A stretch of 64,000 nt of DNA from NCBI RefSeq assembly GCF_017354945.1, contig NZ_CP071503.1, forward strand, positions 1,426,001 to 1,490,000, in the 5' to 3' direction. Positions 50,197 through 59,803 of the stretch are shown here, one piece after another. Source of the stretch: Shewanella avicenniae (GTDB taxonomy: Bacteria > Pseudomonadota > Gammaproteobacteria > Enterobacterales > Shewanellaceae). Made by a program: the position numbers and the translations under genes. The notes beneath the pieces are model-generated. The model did no database searches. It saw nothing but the letters and a program-made list of their open reading frames with translations, and was not told the origin of the DNA. Within the stretch, counting starts at the first letter, position 1. Every line of letters starts with the position of its first letter.

Positions 50197-52212
50197 TTAC
50201 TGCTTTTTATCCGCTTTATGTTTATCAAACCACGCCAAAATGTAGACCACTTTACGCATCAAATTAGATGGTCGAGCCGTGATATGGTGACCGGAGCCTG
50301 CAATCCGAACCATGGCGGTATCAACTTTTTGCAGTTTCAGTGCTTGGTAGAATTGCTCAGTTTCTGAAATCGGCGTGCGGTAATCTTGCTCGCCAGTCAG
50401 CAACATAGTCGGCGTGGTCACATTGCCTACTCGTGACAGCGGTGAACGCTTCCAGTAACCCATTGGGTCTTCCCACGGCATATTGCCAAACCAGTACTCG
50501 GTAAAGTAAGGGCTGAAATCAGCCGTTAATACAAAACTCGCCCAGTTGATCACCGGTTTTGCGACTACGGCCGCGCGGAAGCGGTCTGTAGTGCCAACAA
50601 TCCACGCGGTTAGCACGCCGCCACCTGAGCCGCCAGTCACGAATAGGTTATCTTTGTCGATGTAGCCTTGGGCAATCGTGTCATCAACCGCTGACATCAA
50701 GTCATCATAGTCTTGGCTTGGGTAGTTATGATGGATTTTATTGGCAAATTCAGCGCCATAGCTGGTGGAACCGCGAGGGTTGAGATACACCACCACGTAG
50801 CCCGCGTTAGCATACAGTTGCATCTCAGCGGCGAAGCGGGCGCCGTAGTTGGCAAATGGGCCACCGTGAATCTCGAGTAACAATGGATATTGTTTTTTCG
50901 GGTCGAAATCAGGCGGCAGAACCCGCCATGCTTGAATGGGTAACCCATCCGCGCTGGATTTGACCCAAAACTCTTCCACTTTGCCCATGGATTTAAACGC
51001 GAACAGATCACTATTTAAATCGGTCAAGCGTTTAGGTTTTGAACCTTTGCTGACAATGGCAATGTCTGCAGGATGACTGGTGTTGCTCTGGGTATATGCC
51101 AGTGAGCCATTGGCGACCGAAAAGCTGCCGCTGGCATAAGGCCGACCAATATCTTCGCCGCCGACATCCGCGGTGATATCTGTCAGTTTGCCGGCTAGAT
51201 TGGTATAGGCCAGTTTGGTATGGCCTTGGTCGTCATAGCTGAGATAAAGCCCATCACTGCCGTCATCCCATTCGATATCATTGATACTGCGATCTAACTT
51301 GGCGCTGATCAGCTTGGCGTTGGAGCCATCTTTATGCATCAGGTACAAGCCAATATTTTGGTAGCCGAGCTTTTTATCATCAAAGCCTAAATAGGCGATG
51401 TATTTCCCATCGGGAGACACTTTCGGGTTGTTGTCGGGGCCGATGCGATCGGTCAATGCTGTGGTTTTGCCCTCCAGCGTGACCCGATATAACTCGCTAT
51501 TGGATGATTGATATTCCCAATCATCATGTTCATTGGCGCTGTAAACGATAGATTTGCTGTCGGCATCCCAACTGTAAGCACCGCCATGGCTGTAGGCACT
51601 GTGCGTGAGTTGATGAGGGACGCCACCTTCAGCCGACATGATAAACAGCTGGCGAATATCGCTGTTGAGATAGCCTGCACCGTCTGCACGGTAGAACATT
51701 TTATCGATGACCTTGGCATCTGCTTCCCATTCGGCGCCTTTAGGTTTTGCGGGCATCTTGGCGAAGCTGTCGGTGGCCGCGGTGACTGGCAGGGTAAATG
51801 CAATCCACTTCCCATCTGGTGAAAAACTCACGTTGGTGGGATAGCTGGTCAAATTGGTCAGGCGCGCTGTTTGGCCGTTGTCCATCCAACGTAGATACAG
51901 CTGATTACTGCCATCTTGGTCACTGACGTAGAGCAGTTGCTTGCCATCGGGAGACCAAACGGGCGACGAGGTGTTTTGTGGGCCAGAGGTGATCGGGCGA
52001 TGTTGTTCGCCTTTGCTGTCAACCAGCCATAAATTGCCGTAGCTATGGTCAGTTTTGATGTCCATTGCGGTACGCACATACACCACTTGATTGCCGTTTG
52101 GCGAAATTTGCGGGTTGCTGGCGTATTCAAGATCAAACACGTCAATCGGTTGGAACGGATCTGCTAATGCTGGAACCGCAACTGCGGCGGCCAATAACCA
52201 GAGGGTTTTCAT
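50197..52212 (-). CDS. S9-family prolyl oligopeptidase-like peptidase
   Basis: A secreted serine peptidase of 671 residues. From ATG 52212 the protein starts with a signal peptide (MKTLWLLAAAVAVPALA); AAGGA sits about 9 bases upstream, so the TTG six codons earlier is less likely. The N-terminal WD40/PD40-like propeller covers about 30-390, with SPDGK-type repeats. The C-terminal alpha/beta-hydrolase has the nucleophile in GGSGGG and the late GSGHHI histidine. Substrates probably are short peptides with acyl or proline positions; unknown. Confidence 0.93.
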   Translation of the reverse strand: MKTLWLLAAAVAVPALADPFQPIDVFDLEYASNPQISPNGNQVVYVRTAMDIKTDHSYGNLWLVDSKGEQHRPITSGPQNTSSPVWSPDGKQLLYVSDQDGSNQLYLRWMDNGQTARLTNLTSYPTNVSFSPDGKWIAFTLPVTAATDSFAKMPAKPKGAEWEADAKVIDKMFYRADGAGYLNSDIRQLFIMSAEGGVPHQLTHSAYSHGGAYSWDADSKSIVYSANEHDDWEYQSSNSELYRVTLEGKTTALTDRIGPDNNPKVSPDGKYIAYLGFDDKKLGYQNIGLYLMHKDGSNAKLISAKLDRSINDIEWDDGSDGLYLSYDDQGHTKLAYTNLAGKLTDITADVGGEDIGRPYASGSFSVANGSLAYTQSNTSHPADIAIVSKGSKPKRLTDLNSDLFAFKSMGKVEEFWVKSSADGLPIQAWRVLPPDFDPKKQYPLLLEIHGGPFANYGARFAAEMQLYANAGYVVVYLNPRGSTSYGAEFANKIHHNYPSQDYDDLMSAVDDTIAQGYIDKDNLFVTGGSGGGVLTAWIVGTTDRFRAAVVAKPVINWASFVLTADFSPYFTEYWFGNMPWEDPMGYWKRSPLSRVGNVTTPTMLLTGEQDYRTPISETEQFYQALKLQKVDTAMVRIAGSGHHITARPSNLMRKVVYILAWFDKHKADKKQ

Positions 52213-52379
52213 GAGGCTTTCCTTGTTCAAGCTGAGTGCGATAGTCCAATAATGGCGCCATCACTTTGTTCTTATTGATGTGGGCTTAGCATACTCAGGA
52301 TGCGCAGAAAAAGGGCGTCAGAAAAGTAACAGATTTGTAAATGAATATGTGACTGAAGCAGTTGTGAGCTAGTCATAGC

Positions 52380-52418
52380 TGACAGGTTAGCGCAGTGCAT
52401 GACGTGCGTAACCTGTCA
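52380..52418. repeat. Inverted repeat downstream of panP
   Basis: TGACAGGTTA (52380-52389) and TAACCTGTCA (52409-52418) are perfect ten-base arms, ten bases after the panP stop. There is no T-run, so it may protect an mRNA end or act as a weak terminator. Confidence 0.5.
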
Positions 52419-52427
52419 CGGCGGGTG

Positions 52428-54080
52428 TTAGATTGGTTGGCAGAGTTTATCGAGCTGGTTGAGCAAGTGTGACTTAGTTTCAGCAATGGTCACTTGTTCA
52501 TTCAGCACATCTTTGAGGATCTGCTCTGAGGTGAGCGGGTTGGCCAACACCACTCGCAGTACGGTCACACTTTGACGTTGATACACCGCAGGTTGCAGGC
52601 GTGTACGCGATACAAACGATTTACCCTGTTCCCGTTGCGATTTCTGAATGGTTTGGGTCAGTTCATCCAACAGTTTGTTGATCTTTTCCACTCGCGGCCA
52701 TTGCTGTTGCTCTACCGCTTCAGCCAAGGCTCTGCGTACTTTAAGCGGCACATAACGATAGGTCAGCAGACACAGTTCGGGTTCGCTGATCAGTTCAAAA
52801 TCTGGGTGTTGCTTGATTAAACTGGCGAAATAACGTGCCTTTCCCAGCGAGTTATCGATAAGGATTTCATAACCCTCACGGCCGATAATCTGCAAACAGG
52901 CATGCACCAGCATTGCCATCCCTGGGCGCGAACCTTCGAGGGTTTGACTGCCTAAGTCTTTTGAGCCGCGGCGTAAAATGTATTCAGCGTGATGGACGAT
53001 AGAGCGCGCAAGTTCGGGGTCTTTAAAAATCACCATGCCCGCGCCCATCGGTACATACATCTGTTTATGTGCATCAATAGTGACCGAATCTGCACGCTCA
53101 ATGCCCGCCAGCAGATGACGGTACTTGCGAGACATCAAGCTGGCGCCACCCCAAGCGGCATCCACGTGAAAATGACACTGCAGTTCAGCGGCGAGATCGG
53201 CCAACTCATTGAGTGGATCGACATTACCTGTCTCAGTGGTGCCCGCAACGCCGATAATGGCCATCACTCGTACATTGCGCTCGGCGAGCTGTGCGGCTGC
53301 TTGGCGCATGGCCGTCACATCCACCCGATTATTGGCGTCGGTAGCAATGGGAATAATGTTCTTTCTACCAATGCCGAGCAGATCGGCGGTTTTGCCCAGT
53401 GAATAGTGACCACGCTCTGAGACTAAAATTGCCAGATCATCCCAACCATAATGGCGTAATCCAGCAAATAAGCCGTCTTGGGTGACACCGCTAAACTCAC
53501 CATCAGGTTTTAACAGGCGGTTGCGGGCAATCCAAAGAGCGGAAATATTCGCCACTGTGCCGCCGGAGCAAAATGCCCCCAGTGAGTGGTCAGCACTGTG
53601 CATCCAGCGTTGATAGAAGCTCGGTTGTTCGGCAAAAATCAGATGATGCATCATGCCCAGTACTTGCCGCTCGAGCGGCGTAAAGGCTTTTGATGTTTCG
53701 ATTTTGACCAAGTTTTGGTTGAGTCCGACCATCATTTTCGACAGTGGCAACACGAAATAGGGCAGTGCAGAGGTCATGTGCCCAATAAAGCTCGGTGCCG
53801 CCGTGTGCACTGAGTGAGCAATCAAGGTCTGCATCATCTCTTCGGTATAGTCAGAAACAAACTTAGGCGAATCAGGGATTTCAAAGGCGCGAAAATCTTT
53901 TTCGATCTCATGCAACGGCTTTTCTAACGCCACAATATTTTGGCTTAGAAAGCCTTCTAAGTCCTCTGATAGCGCTTGTTCTATCTTACTCAGCGTCGAC
54001 TCCGGCGCTTCCGGCACCGTAAAAATACGCCACAAACTTTCTTCTGAAGCGGTTGCTTTGCGTGATTTGCTGGCAGACAT
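52428..54080 (-). CDS. panP: PLP-dependent aspartate 1-decarboxylase PanP
   Basis: Group II amino-acid decarboxylase, 550 residues, that fits PanP, the PLP-dependent aspartate decarboxylase supplying beta-alanine for pantothenate in Vibrio and relatives that lack PanD. The PLP lysine is in SVTIDAHKQMYVPMG. HVDAAWGGASLMS and GTTETGNVDPL are fold-type I motifs. It could instead be annotated as glutamate decarboxylase-like, but the length, N-terminus and C-terminal region favour PanP. Confidence 0.87.
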   Translation of the reverse strand: MSASKSRKATASEESLWRIFTVPEAPESTLSKIEQALSEDLEGFLSQNIVALEKPLHEIEKDFRAFEIPDSPKFVSDYTEEMMQTLIAHSVHTAAPSFIGHMTSALPYFVLPLSKMMVGLNQNLVKIETSKAFTPLERQVLGMMHHLIFAEQPSFYQRWMHSADHSLGAFCSGGTVANISALWIARNRLLKPDGEFSGVTQDGLFAGLRHYGWDDLAILVSERGHYSLGKTADLLGIGRKNIIPIATDANNRVDVTAMRQAAAQLAERNVRVMAIIGVAGTTETGNVDPLNELADLAAELQCHFHVDAAWGGASLMSRKYRHLLAGIERADSVTIDAHKQMYVPMGAGMVIFKDPELARSIVHHAEYILRRGSKDLGSQTLEGSRPGMAMLVHACLQIIGREGYEILIDNSLGKARYFASLIKQHPDFELISEPELCLLTYRYVPLKVRRALAEAVEQQQWPRVEKINKLLDELTQTIQKSQREQGKSFVSRTRLQPAVYQRQSVTVLRVVLANPLTSEQILKDVLNEQVTIAETKSHLLNQLDKLCQPI

Positions 54081-54196
54081 GGATCGAACAGTTCTCGTTG
54101 CTAACGCCTGAGTAAGGCCTAAGAATGGGGGGACACTTTACTGCAAGCCATTTACCCATACAAGCGTGGCAATAGCAAGCGGCTTACTGAACGCTG

Positions 54197-54228
54197 AAAA
54201 AATAAGGGCTGGAAACGCCAGCCCTTAT
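54197..54228 (-). terminator. Terminator after glycerate kinase
   Basis: AATAAGGGCTGG and CCAGCCCTTATT pair (54201-54228). Read leftwards the stem is followed by TTTTTT. A further small dyad, TTAGAC/GTCTAA, lies at 54235-54250. Confidence 0.9.
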
Positions 54229-54256
54229 TGAACATTAGACGAATGTCTAAACGATA

Positions 54257-55411
54257 TTACTGACGTTTGCCTAAACACCACACCGCGGCAATGTTACTGG
54301 CGGCGCGATATAGATTCGGCTTAGCATTTGCCAGTGCGAGCGACAGATCTGAGGCAGCCGGAATGATATCAAAGATGGCCGTCATCCCTTGTGCCAACAT
54401 TTGCTCGGCACCGTCGCCTAAACAGCCGGCGATGCCAATCACTGGTACCTGTTGCTGTTTGGCCACTCGCAGCACCCCCATCGGGGTTTTACCAAACACG
54501 GTTTGACCATCGATGCGGCCTTCGCCAGTGATGACCAAGTCTGCCCCCGAGATTTTTTCTGCCAGCCCAACCGCTTGCATCACAATATCGACGCCAGGAC
54601 GTAGCTTACCGTTGAGGAACGTCATCACGCCAAAGCCCATGCCACCTGCTGCGCCTGCACCGGCCGTCAGCCGTGCATCGCGATAGCCTTGGCTCAAGGC
54701 AATATCGGCAAAGTGAGCCAAAGCAGCATCCAATTGCGTCACCATGGCTGCCGTTGCGCCTTTTTGTGGGCCAAAGATGGCTGAGGCGCCACGCTCGCCA
54801 CAAAGTGGATTGTCAACGTCGCAAGCAACATCAAACTGGCATTGACTAAGTGCGGGATGCGCGTTGCTGGCATCAATCTGCTGCAACTTGGCTAACGCAG
54901 CGCCCCCGACTGGGAGTGCATTGCCTTCGTCATCGAGCAAACGCAAACCCAACGCTTGGATCATACCGGCACCACCATCGTTGGTGGCACTGCCACCAAG
55001 CCCTAAGATGATCTGCCGAATACCGCGATCCAATGCATCGCAAATCAATTCACCTGTACCATAAGTAGAGCTGATCAACGGATTGCGGCTTGAGGCTGGC
55101 ACGTAATGCAACCCCGACGCCGCCGCCATCTCAATCACTGCGGTGTTATCACCAAAGGGCGAATCAGCGCCTAAAATGCCGTAATGAGCATTGACGGGCG
55201 TGCCCATAGGCCCGGTCACGGATTTATGAATGATATGACCGCCTGTCGCATCCACCATTGATTGTACCGTGCCTTCGCCACCATCAGCGACCGGCACTTT
55301 GACAAATTCAGCATCAGGCAGATGCTGGGCAAATGCGGCAGCAATCTGCTCCGCCACTTCTAGCGCCGTCAAACTTTCCTTAAATGAATCCGGTGCGATT
55401 ACTATTTTCAT
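54257..55411 (-). CDS. Glycerate kinase
   Basis: Glycerate 2-kinase family (GlxK/GarK), 384 residues, which phosphorylates D-glycerate into 2-phosphoglycerate, feeding lower glycolysis. Starts with the family motif KIVIAPDSFKESLTALEVA; GLGGSATNDGGAGM and TGEGRIDGQTVFGKTP are visible. It is downstream of a GntP permease and a CdaR gene, i.e. a glycerate/sugar-acid use operon. Confidence 0.94.
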   Translation of the reverse strand: MKIVIAPDSFKESLTALEVAEQIAAAFAQHLPDAEFVKVPVADGGEGTVQSMVDATGGHIIHKSVTGPMGTPVNAHYGILGADSPFGDNTAVIEMAAASGLHYVPASSRNPLISSTYGTGELICDALDRGIRQIILGLGGSATNDGGAGMIQALGLRLLDDEGNALPVGGAALAKLQQIDASNAHPALSQCQFDVACDVDNPLCGERGASAIFGPQKGATAAMVTQLDAALAHFADIALSQGYRDARLTAGAGAAGGMGFGVMTFLNGKLRPGVDIVMQAVGLAEKISGADLVITGEGRIDGQTVFGKTPMGVLRVAKQQQVPVIGIAGCLGDGAEQMLAQGMTAIFDIIPAASDLSLALANAKPNLYRAASNIAAVWCLGKRQ

Positions 55412-55431
55412 GCAAGAGTCCTGTTACAACA

Positions 55432-55454
55432 TGAAGCCGCACGCAGCGGCTTCA
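55432..55454 (-). terminator. Intercistronic hairpin between gntP-like gene and glycerate kinase
   Basis: TGAAGCCGC and GCGGCTTCA pair perfectly around five bases. It lies between two genes of one probable operon and could lower kinase expression relative to the permease or stabilise the upstream mRNA. Confidence 0.55.
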
Positions 55455-55460
55455 AAGGCA

Positions 55461-56819
55461 TTAAAGCAAAATCAAACTGAGGAACCAGACAAACACGATC
55501 GTTACAATCCCTTGAATCGCCGTTGCCATGGTTTGCGCACGATACGCTTGTGCAACACTCATGCGGCTAAACTGAGTGACCACCCAGAAGAAGCTGTCGT
55601 TCGCATGCGACACTGTCATTGCCCCCGCCCCGATTGCCATCACGGTGAGTACGTGACCCATTTCTGAACCTAAACCGATATCCCCCAGCATAGGTGCAAC
55701 CATTGCGGAGGTGGTCACCAGCGCTACAGTAGATGAACCTTGGGCCGATTTAAGCGCGGCAGCCACGATGAACGGCATAAAAATGCCGATCCCCAATGCA
55801 GACAAGGTTGCGCCCAGATATTGGCCAATCGGGGTTGCTTTGATCACGGCACCAAAAGCACCGCCAGCACCGGTGATCAGCAAAATAGGAGCTGCGGCTA
55901 ACAAGCCATCAGAAATGCGATTGCTAAACTCTTTGAGACGGTTTTCAGGCTTCAGCAGTAGCAGTGACAGCGCTAAACCCACCACCAACGCATTAAGCGG
56001 TTGACCGAGGAAATTCAACACACTGTAGAAACCATCAACCCCAAATGGTTTGGCGGGGAAGTTTGCAATCGAACCTAAGCAGATCAGCAGGATAGGTACA
56101 AAAATAGGTGCAAATGAGGCGGTTGCACTGGGCAACTTGCCATAACTTGCCTTCATTTTGTCGAACGCTTCGGCTTGCTGCACCAACTCTTCAGCGCCTT
56201 CGCCGTTTGGTTCATCCTGCATAAAGCGATTTGCCCACAGCAGACCTGCCAGTGCCGCTACCGCCGACACCAGTAAGCCCACAGCAATCACGAGCCCCAG
56301 GCTCGACTCTAAGCCAAGGTTACCTGCTGCAGCAATGGGCCCAGGGGTTGGTGGCACGAAGGTGTGAGTTGCATAAAGACCAGTCGCCAACGCCACACTC
56401 ATGGCAACACTGGAAACCTTCATGCGATTGGCCATCGATTGTTTCAAACTGTTAAGAATGACAAAGCCGGAATCACAGAACACCGGAATTGACACTATGT
56501 AGCCGATAATCGACATGGTTAAGGTCGGAAAACGTTTACCAATCAATTTGATAACCGTATCCGCCATGGTGATTGCTGCGCCGCTTTTTTCGAGAATAGT
56601 ACCGATGATCGTCCCCAATACGATCACTAAACCGATATATCCCAAAATGCCACCAAACCCCGTACTGATGGTTTTAGCGATATCTTTGGCGGGTAAGCCA
56701 AAGGCGAATGCACCGATAAACGATGCCAGCAACAGCGTTAAAAATGGATGTAACTTTAGTTTTGATGTGGCAATCACGATGAAGATGATTACCCCTAGTA
56801 GAATCAATACCAGGCTCAT
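55461..56819 (-). CDS. GntP-family gluconate/glycerate permease
   Basis: Inner-membrane proton symporter of 452 residues with about 12 to 14 helices. The GntP family signatures are seen: LATGLYATHTFVPPTPGPIAAAGNLG and GSEMGHVLTVMAIGAGAMTVSHANDSFFWVV. Glycerate or a related acid is the likely cargo given the adjacent kinase. A large inverted repeat lies in front of it. Confidence 0.92.
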   Translation of the reverse strand: MSLVLILLGVIIFIVIATSKLKLHPFLTLLLASFIGAFAFGLPAKDIAKTISTGFGGILGYIGLVIVLGTIIGTILEKSGAAITMADTVIKLIGKRFPTLTMSIIGYIVSIPVFCDSGFVILNSLKQSMANRMKVSSVAMSVALATGLYATHTFVPPTPGPIAAAGNLGLESSLGLVIAVGLLVSAVAALAGLLWANRFMQDEPNGEGAEELVQQAEAFDKMKASYGKLPSATASFAPIFVPILLICLGSIANFPAKPFGVDGFYSVLNFLGQPLNALVVGLALSLLLLKPENRLKEFSNRISDGLLAAAPILLITGAGGAFGAVIKATPIGQYLGATLSALGIGIFMPFIVAAALKSAQGSSTVALVTTSAMVAPMLGDIGLGSEMGHVLTVMAIGAGAMTVSHANDSFFWVVTQFSRMSVAQAYRAQTMATAIQGIVTIVFVWFLSLILL

Positions 56820-56869
56820 GTGTGTCCCCTAAATTTTTTGTTATTGGGTGTGTTTTATTGGCGTTTTGT

Positions 56870-56897
56870 TACGTTGATGTAGCAATCAATCAACGTA
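56870..56897 (-). promoter_or_regulatory. Inverted repeat before the GntP-like permease, possible CdaR operator
   Basis: TACGTTGAT (56870-56878) and ATCAACGTA (56889-56897) are perfect nine-base arms around ten bases, about 50 bases before the permease start. The regulator gene cdaR is directly upstream, so it is the natural candidate to bind here. Confidence 0.6.
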
Positions 56898-56992
56898 GCC
56901 ATTATGAGCGAGGCAAATCGTGTTTAGCTTTATAAAACATAACCGAAATTAGCGCTTTTATACGCTGATTTTTGTATGTATGCACAAATGCA

Positions 56993-58138
56993 TTAGTTGT
57001 CCAAACGACTGAGCATATCGCCAAGATACAGCTGTAGCAGGCCATCTAAGGATGCGATATCAATGCCGCTAATTTCGGCAATTTTTTCCAAGCGGTAGCG
57101 TAAGGTATTGCGGTGAATATAAAGCGCATCGGCACAGTGTTGTTGGTCGCCAAAGTGTTGCAAGTACACCCGAAGCGTTTTGACCAAAACACCACGACGA
57201 TCCTGCTGTTGCAGCTTCATAAAGGGCATTGCCAGTTCTTGACCGCGCCAATCATGGCTTAGGCCTGAGAGTAATACTGACAGCGCATGTTGTTGATAAA
57301 GGTATTTGGTTTGCTCAGGCTCGGCTTGTTTGCCGAGCTTCAAGGTTTCACATGCGGTTTGATAGGAGCGCTGCAAGCCGCCTGCACCAGCAAAATAATG
57401 GCCTAAGGCGATTTTAAGTCGACCTTTGGTATCGGCGGGTAAGCGCACCAATAGCTTTTCAATTCGTTGATCTTCTAACTGTGGATCCCAACGTTTGCCA
57501 TCGAGGAATGCAGGTTTAAGGATGACCAGTTGGTCCATGGCGGTCATGGCGACCAAATTATTACGCTGCGGATACTCGAGTAGCATCTGAATATCTTTCA
57601 GCGTGGTCTGTGCATTGGGGGCTCTGCTGAGTTCAATAACTGCCGCCACTCGCGGTAAGGTCAAATCAATATCCAATTGTTTTGCCCAAGCCAACATGCT
57701 GTCCGGCAGCTCGCCATCCTGTCTAAGCAATTGCACAATAAACTCTTCGCGCTGGCGTTTATGCCATTGTTCAAGCTCCATGGAATTGGCTTGCTCGACC
57801 ATCATTTCCGCGGTCATTTTTAGCAGTTCGCCGTAATGGCCGAGTGCTGATGGTTCGCCCGTGATGCCGACGACTCCGATAATTTGGCCGTGGTAATGCA
57901 GCGGCAAATTGACCCCGGCTTTGACGCCTTGCAAACTCTGTAGGCTGCCACTGTCTATATTTACTGCGCGATTTTGGCTGATTGCTAACAGAGCACCTTC
58001 ATGCACCGTGTTAATGCGGCTTTTATCGCCCGAGCCAAGAATAATGCCCTGACTATTCATCACATTGATATTGTGCTTAATAATCCGCATGGTGCGGTCG
58101 ACAATTTGTTGTGCAATGGTGGCATCAAGAAAATACAT
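56993..58138 (-). CDS. cdaR: Sugar diacid/glycerate regulator CdaR
   Basis: Transcriptional activator of 381 residues; in E. coli CdaR senses D-glycerate. The N-terminal sugar-diacid recognition domain covers about 1-135 (MYFLDATIAQQIVDRTMRIIKHNINVMNSQGIILGSGD), and the C-terminal PucR-type helix-turn-helix is at about 315-375 (CADALYIHRNTLRYRLEKI). It sits just upstream of the permease and kinase genes that it likely controls, and follows the UDG-like gene by 19 bases. Confidence 0.93.
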   Translation of the reverse strand: MYFLDATIAQQIVDRTMRIIKHNINVMNSQGIILGSGDKSRINTVHEGALLAISQNRAVNIDSGSLQSLQGVKAGVNLPLHYHGQIIGVVGITGEPSALGHYGELLKMTAEMMVEQANSMELEQWHKRQREEFIVQLLRQDGELPDSMLAWAKQLDIDLTLPRVAAVIELSRAPNAQTTLKDIQMLLEYPQRNNLVAMTAMDQLVILKPAFLDGKRWDPQLEDQRIEKLLVRLPADTKGRLKIALGHYFAGAGGLQRSYQTACETLKLGKQAEPEQTKYLYQQHALSVLLSGLSHDWRGQELAMPFMKLQQQDRRGVLVKTLRVYLQHFGDQQHCADALYIHRNTLRYRLEKIAEISGIDIASLDGLLQLYLGDMLSRLDN

Positions 58139-58157
58139 GTTTGGCTCCGGTCATCAC

Positions 58158-58754
58158 TTAGCTAGCTTGCAGTATTTCAGCAATACGTTGTTGTAATCGC
58201 GGTAATTGTTCGGCTTCAAATTGGGGATGCTGCGCTAACCAACGATTATTGCGTGGGCTAGGGTGCGGCAACACCATCATCTTAGGCCACAATGTCGGCC
58301 ATTGTGCGGTGAGTGTTGCAATGGGGGCTTTTGCAAGCGGGTGGCCAGCAAGGTGCCATTCAATAGCGTAACGCCCTAACAGCAAGCAGAGTTGAATATT
58401 GGCCAAGCTGTCGAGTAGCGGTTTGCGCCATGTGGCAGCACACTCAGGGCGTGGCGCAGCGTCCCCACCATTAGCTTTGCCGGGATAGCAAACCCCCATT
58501 GGAATGATGGCGAATAACGATGGATTATAAAAGGTATTGTGGTCGACATTGAGCCAACGACGTAATCTATCGCCGCTGGCATCGTCAAATGGTCTACCAC
58601 GCTGGTGGGTCACAGCCCCAGGGGCTTGACCTGCAATTAGGATCCGCGCTTCGCTGTTGGCTTGTAGGATGGGTTTTGCGCCCAAGGGTAAGTGTGGCTC
58701 ACACAGGTGGCAATTGGCGATTTCGCTGGTGATGGCTAAACAGGCATTTGCCAT
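58158..58754 (-). CDS. Uracil-DNA glycosylase-like protein
   Basis: A 198-residue UDG-superfamily protein. Motif A is LIAGQAPGAVTHQRGRPFDD (about 39-58) and motif B is HPSPRNNRW (about 163-171). The N-terminal CHLCEPHLPLG contains two cysteines like those of some Fe-S UDGs, but the remaining two cysteines are not evident, so a cluster is unlikely. It may act in repair or have lost this role. Thirteen bases after the membrane-protein gene. Confidence 0.85.
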   Translation of the reverse strand: MANACLAITSEIANCHLCEPHLPLGAKPILQANSEARILIAGQAPGAVTHQRGRPFDDASGDRLRRWLNVDHNTFYNPSLFAIIPMGVCYPGKANGGDAAPRPECAATWRKPLLDSLANIQLCLLLGRYAIEWHLAGHPLAKAPIATLTAQWPTLWPKMMVLPHPSPRNNRWLAQHPQFEAEQLPRLQQRIAEILQAS

Positions 58755-58767
58755 GAGTTGCCTCGTA

Positions 58768-59385
58768 TTAGCTTTGGGATAGCTGCTGCCATAACGTCAA
58801 ACAGTGGTATCCAGACCAAAGTAGTGCGGCGATAAACAACACCCCCGCGCCGAATTTGACCAATGGATGCGGTGATGTTTTTTGTACGCTGGCTGTCAGT
58901 GCTGTCAGTGCTGTCAGTGCTGTCGCTGCAGCAAACAGCGCCACAGGCCACCAGAGTAGTGAAATCGCGCCATAGATTACCCCACTCAACAACAAAACGA
59001 CTTGGGCGTACTTGCTAGCGGCTTTGGCAGATTGCTTAAGCCAAAATGGCAGAATTGCCAGCGCTACGCCAATCACAATGGCCCCCAGATAAAACGTCAA
59101 ATAAGCCACAGACTGGTAGTCCGTCATTGCCACGATTACACCAAGCAAACTAACACATACACCAATGACCACTTGGGTATCGACGATACGTCGATGTTGA
59201 TACTGGCCATTAAAATAAAACAGCGCTTGCAGTGGTAAATTGCATAGGGTAAAGCCACCTAAGACGAGGGTGATGTAGATTGCAGGCAACATGCCCACAC
59301 GTTGAGCATCAATATTGTGAGTAAAGGATATGAATGCGGCTGCAATGGCAACAAAGATGGTAACGATTAACAGATTGGATTTCAT
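58768..59385 (-). CDS. Integral membrane protein of unknown function
   Basis: A 205-residue protein with about six hydrophobic helices (around 5-22, 34-52, 68-88, 93-113, 127-155, 180-198). No family was recognised. Near residue 155 it has the repeated ALTALTALTA, encoded by a tandem nine-base repeat in the DNA. It starts a short leftward run membrane protein-UDG-cdaR. Confidence 0.75.
   Translation of the reverse strand: MKSNLLIVTIFVAIAAAFISFTHNIDAQRVGMLPAIYITLVLGGFTLCNLPLQALFYFNGQYQHRRIVDTQVVIGVCVSLLGVIVAMTDYQSVAYLTFYLGAIVIGVALAILPFWLKQSAKAASKYAQVVLLLSGVIYGAISLLWWPVALFAAATALTALTALTASVQKTSPHPLVKFGAGVLFIAALLWSGYHCLTLWQQLSQS
58892..58927. repeat. Tandem nine-base repeat inside the membrane-protein gene
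   Basis: The unit GCTGTCAGT occurs three times exactly (58892, 58901, 58910) and a fourth time with changes (58919). It keeps the reading frame and encodes the ALT repeats. Confidence 0.8.
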
Positions 59386-59803
59386 GAGTATTGAGAAATA
59401 AAGCTGAGATGAAATTACCTTGGCTTAATCGCCAGCTCCATGCAAGCAGATTAGCGAGAAAATGTGGCTTGCGTTAATTCGCAGCAAAAAAATGGGCGGA
59501 TCCCTCCGCCGAAGTATCACAAGGTAATGGAATAGGGTGCTTGCTCAGAATTGATTAACAAATCATCAATCTAATTATTGTGGTTAATCAAATCATATCG
59601 GTAATAGCTGAAATTGGACTATTACAAAATTAACAAAATTGCAACGTTGAAGTGAGTGTATGGGCTTAAGACAAGGAACACAAGCAAAATATAGAAACTT
59701 TTTAATTCAGAGAGATAAAGGTGATCTAGTGCATATTTTAGGCAAAACAAAACCCGCGCTAGGCGGGTTTTATCAGTAAAAACGATGCAAGTCAGCGCAT
59801 TGA
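59386..59803. other. Gene-free stretch between membrane-protein gene and mtrB
   Basis: About 418 bases. It holds the mtrB terminator (listed), a small GC hairpin GGCGGA/TCCGCC at 59495-59510 and otherwise AT-rich sequence with the promoter of the leftward membrane-protein gene presumably near 59390-59480. No gene or further motif is supported. Confidence 0.55.
59749..59771 (-). terminator. Terminator after mtrB
   Basis: AAAACCCGC (59749-59757) and GCGGGTTTT (59763-59771) pair around five bases; read leftwards followed by GTTTTG. Confidence 0.85.

Noticed and set aside
52380..52418. Considered as an intrinsic terminator of panP.
   Set aside because: The stem is perfect but the loop is 19 bases and no T-run follows; kept only as an inverted repeat.
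58736..58951. Frame encoding a DSTDSTDST repeat.
   Set aside because: It is the shifted reading of the tandem nine-base repeat in the membrane-protein gene and overlaps the UDG start.
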